Shown: piece after piece, positions 57,957 through 64,000 of the stretch | Layout: each line of letters begins with the position of its first letter | How positions within the stretch are numbered: position 1 is the stretch's first letter | Assembly (NCBI RefSeq): GCF_900182745.1 | Contig: NZ_FXTY01000005.1 | Location: forward strand, 62,001 to 126,000 | Length of the DNA: 64,000 nt | Origin: Shimia sagamensis | GTDB taxonomy: Bacteria; Pseudomonadota; Alphaproteobacteria; Rhodobacterales; Rhodobacteraceae | Direction of reading: 5' to 3' | Position numbers and translations under genes: made by a program | Notes under the pieces: generated by a model | What the model was told of the DNA's origin: nothing | What the model saw: only the letters and a program-made list of their open reading frames with translations | The model's database searches: none

Positions 57957-60155
57957 ATGACAGACGCCACTCTGATCGACCCCAAAGACTCACTGGAGCG
58001 CCAAAACCAGAAACTTCTCAAGATTGTCGATACCCTCATGCGCCGCGCCGAGGCCGGCCCGGACACAACCGGCGTGGCTTATGCGCAATTTGAACGTGCT
58101 GTGATGCTTGAGGAGGAAGTCCAAACCCGCACCCGAGAGCTGGAACATGCGCTGGACCTGCTCAACACATCCAACGCATCCCTCGCCCAAGCCAACGCCG
58201 AGGCAGAAGCTGCCCGTGCCAACCTCGCCAACGCGATCGAGACTGTGCAAGAAGGTTTCGCGCTGTTTGGCGCCGACGAAAAGCTGGTGCTCTGCAATTC
58301 ACGTTTTGGCAAACATATGCGCGACGTCCACGCGCGGTTCAAACCCGGTTTGCGTTTTAACGACTACGTCGACATTGTCTCCCAAAGCGCCTTCCTGGAA
58401 CTGCCAGATGGCATGACTGCTGCCCAATGGGCAGAGCAGCGCATGCTACGTCACAAAGAGCAGCACGTTGTTTTCAACGCCCCTCTCGCAGGGGATCGCT
58501 GGATTCAGGTCTCTGAACACCGCACCCGCGACGGTGGCACGGTTGTGTTGCAAACAGACGTCACCGACATGATGTTGATTGAGCGACAAGAACGTGAACG
58601 CCTGCTCGACGATCAAGCCCGCCTGATCAAGGCCACTTTGGAACATCTGGATCAAGGGGTGGGGGTCTTTGACCGCGAAGCCCGTCTGGTTGGATGGAAC
58701 CGCCGCATGGGGGAACTGCTCTCCATTCCGGTGCGCCGTTTTCATCTTGGCCTGCCATTTGACACGATCTTTGATCAGCTCTCCCGCAAGCTGGCCTTTC
58801 TGGAAACCGCCGATGCTGAGGCGTTGGCCAATTGGGCTGCACACGACGGGCGGCGTGCGCCATTGTCCTTTGAAGTGGAACTGGGAGAAGACCGCATCCT
58901 GGCCGTCTTTGCCCAACATATGCCGGACGGCGGCTTTGTGATCTCATTTACAGACATCACAACAGAACGCCGCGCGCTTCGGGCCACGTCCCAAGTCAAC
59001 GAAACGCTTGAACGTCACGTGCAGGAACGCACCCTTGAACTACAGGATGCCTTGGCAGAAGCTGAACGTGCAAACGCCTCCAAGTCCCGTTTTGTCGCGG
59101 CCGCCAGCCATGATCTATTACAACCTCTTTCAGCAGCCAAACTCTACTTGGCTTCGCTGGAAACAGATCTGGCAGAACCAGACCAACGTGAAAGACTGAC
59201 CAAAGCGGGCTCCGCCTTGCAAAGCGTCGAGCACATCCTTGGCGCACTTCTCGACATCTCCCGGCTGGACAGCGGTCGCGCCGCTGTACACGACACCCAA
59301 ATCCCTCTTGGCGCTCTACTTGGGCAACTGTATGACGAGTTTGCCCCAATCGCCCGCGACAAAGGCCTGCGCTTTGATTTGCGCACCACGGACCTCTCGG
59401 TGCAGTCCGACGCAACCTATCTACGCCGTATTCTTCAAAACTTGATCGCCAACGCCCTGCGATACACCGATCATGGACGCGTCCTCGTTGCCGCTCGACG
59501 ACGTGCCGACAAAATAGTTGTCGAAATCTGGGACACTGGCCCCGGCATTCCGATTGAACAGCAAGCCAAAGTGTTTGACGAATTTCACCGCGTGAATGCC
59601 GCCGCCAGCCCCGCCGAAGGTCTCGGCCTTGGCTTGGCCATTGTAGAACGGGCTTGCCGACTGCTGGCCCATCCGATGCACATGCAATCCGAACCTGGGC
59701 GCGGCACACGATTTTGCATCACACTCCCAATTCACACAGACCAAGCTGCGCCCTCCCTCCCCTCACTGGCAACGCCCAAAGCCGCCAATCCGCTGGAGCA
59801 CCGCATTGTGCTCTTGGTGGAAAACGACGCCGAGCTGCGCAACGCTATTGCCATGACGTTGGAAAACTGGGGGGCGGATGTACTGGCCTGCAGCAGCGAT
59901 ATCGAAGCCCTCGACCTGCTGCGCGAAATCGACATCGCGCCGGACATGGTTTTGGCGGATTATCAGCTGGATCATGCAGCCACAGGAACTGACCTTATTG
60001 GGCGGCTGCGCAAAGCCTACGGGCCACTCCCTGCCTGTGTGATCAGCGCCAACCGCGGTCCCGAACTGACCGAGATTTGCCAAAGCTTGAACGCCACGTT
60101 GTTGCACAAACCGTTGGATCTGGATCAGCTGCGCACAGTGCTTACCCGCGCGTAA
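57957..60155 (+). CDS. Hybrid sensor histidine kinase (NahK-like)
   Basis: A 732-residue soluble kinase. Order: N-terminal coiled coil (about 10-90), PAS-like domains (about 90-200 and 215-335), coiled linker, HisKA with His385 in AAASHDLLQPLSAAKLYL, HATPase with DTGPGIPIEQQAKVFDEFHRV near 520, and a C-terminal receiver with Asp668 in MVLADYQLDH. No membrane span. The LLQPLSAA-type H box is the NahK/ErcS' class. Starting 7 bp after the FIST gene, it is almost certainly its partner. It is unlike the three kinases at 13081-18448 (different H box and PAS set). Confidence 0.92.
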   Translation: MTDATLIDPKDSLERQNQKLLKIVDTLMRRAEAGPDTTGVAYAQFERAVMLEEEVQTRTRELEHALDLLNTSNASLAQANAEAEAARANLANAIETVQEGFALFGADEKLVLCNSRFGKHMRDVHARFKPGLRFNDYVDIVSQSAFLELPDGMTAAQWAEQRMLRHKEQHVVFNAPLAGDRWIQVSEHRTRDGGTVVLQTDVTDMMLIERQERERLLDDQARLIKATLEHLDQGVGVFDREARLVGWNRRMGELLSIPVRRFHLGLPFDTIFDQLSRKLAFLETADAEALANWAAHDGRRAPLSFEVELGEDRILAVFAQHMPDGGFVISFTDITTERRALRATSQVNETLERHVQERTLELQDALAEAERANASKSRFVAAASHDLLQPLSAAKLYLASLETDLAEPDQRERLTKAGSALQSVEHILGALLDISRLDSGRAAVHDTQIPLGALLGQLYDEFAPIARDKGLRFDLRTTDLSVQSDATYLRRILQNLIANALRYTDHGRVLVAARRRADKIVVEIWDTGPGIPIEQQAKVFDEFHRVNAAASPAEGLGLGLAIVERACRLLAHPMHMQSEPGRGTRFCITLPIHTDQAAPSLPSLATPKAANPLEHRIVLLVENDAELRNAIAMTLENWGADVLACSSDIEALDLLREIDIAPDMVLADYQLDHAATGTDLIGRLRKAYGPLPACVISANRGPELTEICQSLNATLLHKPLDLDQLRTVLTRA

Positions 60156-60296
60156 ACACATGCCGCAAAACTGCAGAATTCGCACCACCGCAAAACAGTC
60201 GCGATACAGACGCAATACCGACGTACCTTTTGCCTCTTCCCGTTGGCCACACCAACACTTAAAACCGACCAAAGAAAAGCAGCTCGGAGCCAGCCT

Positions 60297-60866
60297 ATGA
60301 CCCGTCTTCAAATCGCCTTGGATGCCATCGATACCGCCAATGCCAAAGACCCAAAATTGGACAACGGACAACCCGAAGCCCTGCTCTACGGGCAGCGAAT
60401 GACCGAAGAATGCAAACGGCTTTTTCCCAATGCTTCCGAAGCGTTACAAGTAGCGTCCAGAGGCCAACACGTCGAACGCTGGGTGCTCAAACGCGCCGAT
60501 TATCCTGAAGGCCGTGCTGGCTACTTGAAATGGCGTCGTGACCTCGGCGCCCACCACGCAAACCGGGTCTCAGAAATCATGGCGGATGCAGGTTACTCTG
60601 AAGAAGATGTGACCGCAGCAGGCGCAATGTTGCGTAAAGAAGGCATCAAGCGCAATGAGCAGGTACAAGCCCTTGAAGACATTATTTGTTTTGTCTTCAT
60701 CAAGTACTACTTCGCGCCTTTCGCAGCCAAGCACAGCCCTGAAAAAGTACTGAGTATCGTCGTCAAAACTGCGCGCAAAATGTCCACCGACGCGCGATCT
60801 AGAGCTTTGCAAGAATTTGACCTACCAGACGATCTCGCAGCAGCATTTGAGGCCCCGGCGGCATAA
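60297..60866 (+). CDS. DUF4202 domain protein
   Basis: A 189-residue soluble protein. The family pattern is clear in IDTANAKDP near residue 10 and RGQHVERWVLKRADYPEGRAGYLKWRRDLGAHHA near residue 57-90. DUF4202 proteins resemble the HD/phosphohydrolase-like helical fold, but no activity is established. ATG 60297 has GGAG 7 nt upstream; a 19-residue longer start from 60243 is possible. It follows the hybrid kinase after 141 bp and may be independent. Confidence 0.85.
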   Translation: MTRLQIALDAIDTANAKDPKLDNGQPEALLYGQRMTEECKRLFPNASEALQVASRGQHVERWVLKRADYPEGRAGYLKWRRDLGAHHANRVSEIMADAGYSEEDVTAAGAMLRKEGIKRNEQVQALEDIICFVFIKYYFAPFAAKHSPEKVLSIVVKTARKMSTDARSRALQEFDLPDDLAAAFEAPAA

Positions 60867-61286
60867 GCAAAACACCCCGCGGAGCGCTGATTGTAGCTGA
60901 CTTCCAACCGTCGGCCCCGCTGCCACCAATGCAGTGGCTACAGGGCTTTGCAGTGGCTATGAGCCAGCGGCTTCCCAACTGAACCATTCGTGCCTCCACC
61001 CTTGTAATGCCAAACGCATGGAAGCGGCAACTGTCTGAAATCGCGCCAGGGTTTCCGATGTTTCTGATGTTCATGGCGGGTGGATTCTTTGTGTCAAAGC
61101 TTCTGCCGAGCCGCCTTAGCGACACAGATTTGCACCTTTTTCCGCCGTTGGGGTTTCACCCCAAATTGCCTGTAATGGGTGTCGATGGGATCAAATCCGC
61201 TCTGGCAGACCGCAAGTGGACGCAGGGTGAAAGTCACCTTCTATTGGCGGCGCACAGCTGGCTGCAGAGGCGATCCAAAACAGAGG
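60867..61286. other. Non-coding gap with a short direct repeat
   Basis: No gene is supported in these 420 bp between the convergent DUF4202 and LacI genes. GCAGTGGCTA is repeated at 60931-60940 and 60950-60959. A 100-codon plus frame at 61007 shows no family and has unlikely composition. It may contain remnants of lost genes. Confidence 0.35.
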
Positions 61287-62285
61287 TTAGAGCGACCGCC
61301 CTGTTGTAATTTCCGGCTCCAACTTCAACAACTGCACTGGGCTGTCCGAGCCCTGTGCAGCAAGAATAATTTCTGCCGCTTTCTGCCCAATCTCAAACCG
61401 GTGCGCATCGGTCGTCGCCAGCGGCATTGGCAAACCTTTGAGCAAATTCAAATTGTTAAATCCGGCAATTGCCAGATCCTTGGGCACTGAAAGCCCTTTG
61501 GAAAGACAAAACATATAAGCGCCAATTGAAAGAACATCACTGGAAAAATAGATGCATTCGAGTTCCGGAGAGCGTTGCGTTAACAGCTCTGTCAATGTGT
61601 TGCCGGTCTCAATAGAAGACACTCCGGAATAGAGTTCTTGATCAAACAGCGACAAGCCAGCTTCTTTGAGCTCCAGCTCAAATCCCTGCATACGTTTTTC
61701 GGCGCGGAAATCCTGCGGCATTTTTGTACCGACAAAACCAATTCTCTGGTACCCCGCCTTCAGAATTGTACGCGCCATTTTGCGTCCCGCGTCTAGATGC
61801 GAGATTCCGACACAATGTTTGATTGGATCACCGTCAACATCCATAACTTCGACGACCGGACAATCAGCATTGGCAAGCATTTTGCGCGCTGTGTCATTGT
61901 GCTCTAAGCCAGCGATAACAACACCCGCGGGCCGCCAGCTCAGCATTTCACGGATTACCTCTTCTTCTTCCTGCAAGTCATAGCCGGTAACGCCAATCAC
62001 AGGCTTCAAAGCTGTGGCCTTTAAGGTCGAGCTGATGCCCGACAACACCTCTGGAAACACCGAAGAGTTCAAACTGGGGACGACCACGCCGACCAGGTTC
62101 ACCGTTTTGGAAGCTAGCGCTCCGGCAATGCGATTCGGCACGTACCCAACGTCACGCGCAATCTGCTCAACTTTTTTTCGAGTGGATTCTGATACGTCCT
62201 GCGCCCCTCGCATTGCGCGTGAGGCCGTCATTTCGCTTACACCTGCCAGTTTGGCGATGTCCTTGAGAAGAAGCTTTTTTCCCAT
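61287..62285 (-). CDS. LacI-family regulator of gap-zwf (GntR-like)
   Basis: A 332-residue repressor-type regulator. The HTH is at residues 1-50 (KKLLLKDIAKLAGVSEMTASRAMRGAQDVSESTRKKVEQIARDVGY) and the sugar-binding domain follows. It most resembles GntR-like LacI members that control gluconate and Entner-Doudoroff genes. ATG 62285 begins just before the HTH; the longer frame upstream (to 62525) overlaps gap. It is divergent from gap-zwf across 154 bp that contain a palindromic operator, so it probably controls them and itself. Confidence 0.9.
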   Translation of the reverse strand: MGKKLLLKDIAKLAGVSEMTASRAMRGAQDVSESTRKKVEQIARDVGYVPNRIAGALASKTVNLVGVVVPSLNSSVFPEVLSGISSTLKATALKPVIGVTGYDLQEEEEVIREMLSWRPAGVVIAGLEHNDTARKMLANADCPVVEVMDVDGDPIKHCVGISHLDAGRKMARTILKAGYQRIGFVGTKMPQDFRAEKRMQGFELELKEAGLSLFDQELYSGVSSIETGNTLTELLTQRSPELECIYFSSDVLSIGAYMFCLSKGLSVPKDLAIAGFNNLNLLKGLPMPLATTDAHRFEIGQKAAEIILAAQGSDSPVQLLKLEPEITTGRSL

Positions 62286-62384
62286 GGGCGGATGGTCTGA
62301 CACAACCCAAGCCAAAGCAACCCCGAAAGCGCGCTGTCCGGAAGTTAGTTCCTCCCCTTGATTCCCATCGCATTTCACTGTAGC

Positions 62385-62408
62385 GATAGCGCTAACGGTG
62401 GCGCTATC
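62385..62408. promoter_or_regulatory. GntR/LacI-type operator between the LacI gene and gap
   Basis: GATAGCGC (62385-62392) and GCGCTATC (62401-62408) form an inverted repeat with an 8-nt spacer; the left arm itself contains the palindrome TAGCGCTA. TAGCGCTA is the core of known GntR-type LacI operators. It lies 32 bp upstream of the gap start, consistent with repression of gap-zwf. Confidence 0.65.
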
Positions 62409-62439
62409 GGAGCGCTGATTTGCATGTTGGGAGAATGAC

Positions 62440-63447
62440 ATGACCATCAAAATTGCCATCAACGGATTTGGCCGCATTGGCCGCGGTGTTCTGCGCGCCC
62501 TCATCGAAAGCGGCAAAAACGACATTCAAGTCGTTGCAATCAATGACCTGTCCCCGAATGATCACCTTGTTCATCTACTCAAATACGACAGCGTTCACGG
62601 CCGCTTGAACTGCGATGTCACGTTGGACGGCGACATCATGAAAGTTGCTGATCAAGAAATCCGCCTCACGGCCATTCGCGATCCTCAGGATCTGCCTTGG
62701 TCCGATGTTGATGTGGCGTACGAATGCACCGGTATCTTCACTTCAAAAGACAAAGCAGAGCTGCTTTTGAAGTCTGGCGCAAAACGTGTTTTGATTTCCG
62801 CTCCGGGCAAAGACGCTGATAAGACAGTGGTTTATGGCGTGAATGATGCAGAACTAACTCCAAAGGACATCATTGTGTCCAACGCGTCCTGTACCACCAA
62901 CTGCCTTGCGCCTATTGCAAAGGTACTGGACGATGCTTTCGGCATTAAAACTGGCTACATGACCACGATCCACGCCTACACAGGCGATCAGCCAACACAC
63001 GACACCAACCACAGCGACCTCTACCGCGCCCGAGCTGCCGCGCTGTCGATGATCCCGACGTCTACAGGTGCTGCCCGCGCAATTTCCCTTGTGCTTCCGC
63101 ACCTTAAAGGCAAGCTGGAAGGATCCGCTGTGCGAGTTCCAACCGCAAACGTTTCCATGGTAGACTTGGTGATCAACACCAATAAACCGGCCTGCGTTGA
63201 CGCCATCCACGCAGCAGTCAAAGCCGCGGCGGAAGGTCCTCTAAATGGAGTGCTTGGCTACGAGGAAGCTCCCTTGGTTTCCGCTGATTTCAACCACGAT
63301 CCACATTCCTCAATTTTTGCCCCCGCCCAGACCAGTGTGACGGAAGAAGGTCTCGTTCGTGTGGTAAGTTGGTATGATAATGAGTGGGGATTCTCCAACC
63401 GCATGCTCGACACTGGCCGCCGTATGGGCGCCCTTTTGAAAGGCTAA
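62440..63447 (+). CDS. gap: Glyceraldehyde-3-phosphate dehydrogenase, type I
   Basis: A 335-residue NAD(P)-dependent enzyme. NAD-binding starts INGFGRIGRGVLRAL at residue 5. The catalytic Cys151 lies in SNASCTTNCLAP, and His in YTGDQPTHDT near residue 180. The C-terminus WYDNEWGFSNRMLD is standard. GGGAG lies 7 nt upstream. zwf starts 6 bp after the stop, so the two form an operon of the Entner-Doudoroff/oxidative pathway. It is probably controlled by the adjacent LacI-family protein. Confidence 0.97.
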   Translation: MTIKIAINGFGRIGRGVLRALIESGKNDIQVVAINDLSPNDHLVHLLKYDSVHGRLNCDVTLDGDIMKVADQEIRLTAIRDPQDLPWSDVDVAYECTGIFTSKDKAELLLKSGAKRVLISAPGKDADKTVVYGVNDAELTPKDIIVSNASCTTNCLAPIAKVLDDAFGIKTGYMTTIHAYTGDQPTHDTNHSDLYRARAAALSMIPTSTGAARAISLVLPHLKGKLEGSAVRVPTANVSMVDLVINTNKPACVDAIHAAVKAAAEGPLNGVLGYEEAPLVSADFNHDPHSSIFAPAQTSVTEEGLVRVVSWYDNEWGFSNRMLDTGRRMGALLKG

Positions 63448-63453
63448 GTTGTT

Positions 63454-64000
63454 ATGGTTGCGCGCGTAATTCCGGTTGAACCGTTTGATCTTGTGATTTT
63501 TGGCGCTACTGGCGATCTCGCCCGGCGCAAAATTTTGCCGGGCCTGTTTCACCGGTTTCGCGCGGGCCAGATGCCGCCGGACGCTAAGATTATTGGTTCG
63601 GCACGTTCAGATATTGATAGCGCTGGATTTCGTGAGCTAATCGCAGCCGCGATAGGCGAGTTTATCCCAGAAGAATTACGGCCAGCTGAGCTGGTATCGG
63701 AATTTTTGAACCACTTAAGCTACGTACATATCGACGCGATGGGGGAGACTGGTTGGTCGGAGCTCAGAGGCATTTTGCGCCCAGAAGCCGTCCGTACATT
63801 CTATCTTTCTGTGTCTCCGTCGCTGTTTGGCGCCATCGCTGAACGCCTTAGCCACAATGATATTGCGACGCTGGAAAGCCGGATTGTGGTCGAAAAACCC
63901 TTTGGGCACGATCTGACAAGTGCACAGGCGCTTAACAAAGATCTGCTGCGCCACTTTGATGAGCAGCAAATCTACCGGATTGACCACTACCTCGGCAAAG
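63454..64000 (+). CDS. zwf: Glucose-6-phosphate dehydrogenase, 3' end outside window
   Basis: The first 182 codons of Zwf are visible. The N-terminal NADP-binding motif is LVIFGATGDLARRKILPGLF (residues 14-33), and the conserved EKPFGHDL motif is near residue 149. The last visible residues, RIDHYLGK, are the substrate-binding site that includes the catalytic His. It makes 6-phosphogluconolactone from glucose 6-phosphate. It is cotranscribed with gap (6-bp gap). Confidence 0.96.
   Translation, partial: MVARVIPVEPFDLVIFGATGDLARRKILPGLFHRFRAGQMPPDAKIIGSARSDIDSAGFRELIAAAIGEFIPEELRPAELVSEFLNHLSYVHIDAMGETGWSELRGILRPEAVRTFYLSVSPSLFGAIAERLSHNDIATLESRIVVEKPFGHDLTSAQALNKDLLRHFDEQQIYRIDHYLGK

Noticed and set aside
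61007-61309. 100-codon plus-strand frame between the DUF4202 and LacI genes
   Set aside because: It overlaps the LacI 3' end, and its translation shows no pattern of a known family.

Overview
The window is a chromosomal segment of an alphaproteobacterium, most likely a marine member of the Rhodobacteraceae (Roseobacter group). The supporting signs are moderately high GC, a class I lysyl-tRNA synthetase, a malic enzyme fused to a phosphotransacetylase domain, methylmalonyl-CoA and propionyl-CoA genes (meaB, prpE), a DUF1127 protein, several short membrane proteins of roseobacter type, and gap-zwf as expected for Entner-Doudoroff sugar use. The assignment is inferred from gene content, not from a marker gene. 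I see no rRNA, tRNA, CRISPR array, prophage or insertion sequence. Both ends cut genes: meaB on the left and zwf on the right.

Layout. 1-7.4 kb: meaB, a DUF3108 protein, hrpB, a NUDIX hydrolase, the Pit phosphate transporter and a PanE-like reductase. 7.4-12.6 kb: argD-argF, an EamA exporter and lysK. 12.6-18.5 kb: a TerB-like protein and three tandem paralogous soluble hybrid histidine kinases. 18.7-23.4 kb: a Tat-exported PBP4-type peptidase, a second EamA protein, and a two-gene cassette of a TbpB-like lipoprotein plus a SLAM-type outer-membrane protein. 24-33.3 kb: a MazG-like protein, ruvC-ruvA-ruvB, DUF1127, prmA, an MFS transporter, priA and a small transaldolase. 33.4-35.8 kb: an M48-like protein without the zinc motif, and a Thr-rich SPOR protein. 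35.8-41.5 kb: a tightly coupled nucleoside-salvage operon (VOC/cupin gene, cdd, deoA, deoB, add, upp).

41.7-50.5 kb: malic enzyme, YceI, PrpE under a cluster of TTTGC/GCAAA half-sites, NAD kinase, glyA and a GcvA-like LysR regulator. 50.6-52.4 kb: a tetR-pspA-yiaAB membrane-stress unit with four copies of a palindromic operator. 52.4-56 kb: a YcaQ-type glycosylase, small membrane proteins, an alpha/beta hydrolase and a YbaY-META protein. 56-60.2 kb: response regulator, FIST protein and hybrid kinase, resembling the NosP/NahK nitric-oxide signalling pair. 60.3-64 kb: a DUF4202 protein, a LacI regulator and the divergent gap-zwf operon with a palindromic operator.

The parts most worth study are the SLAM/surface-lipoprotein cassette, the TetR-controlled PspA unit with its operators, the FIST/kinase/regulator module, the cupin gene at the head of the salvage operon, and the three-fold hybrid-kinase array. 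Start codons were chosen from family length, Shine-Dalgarno spacing and overlaps. All family assignments come from reading the translated sequence, without database searches.
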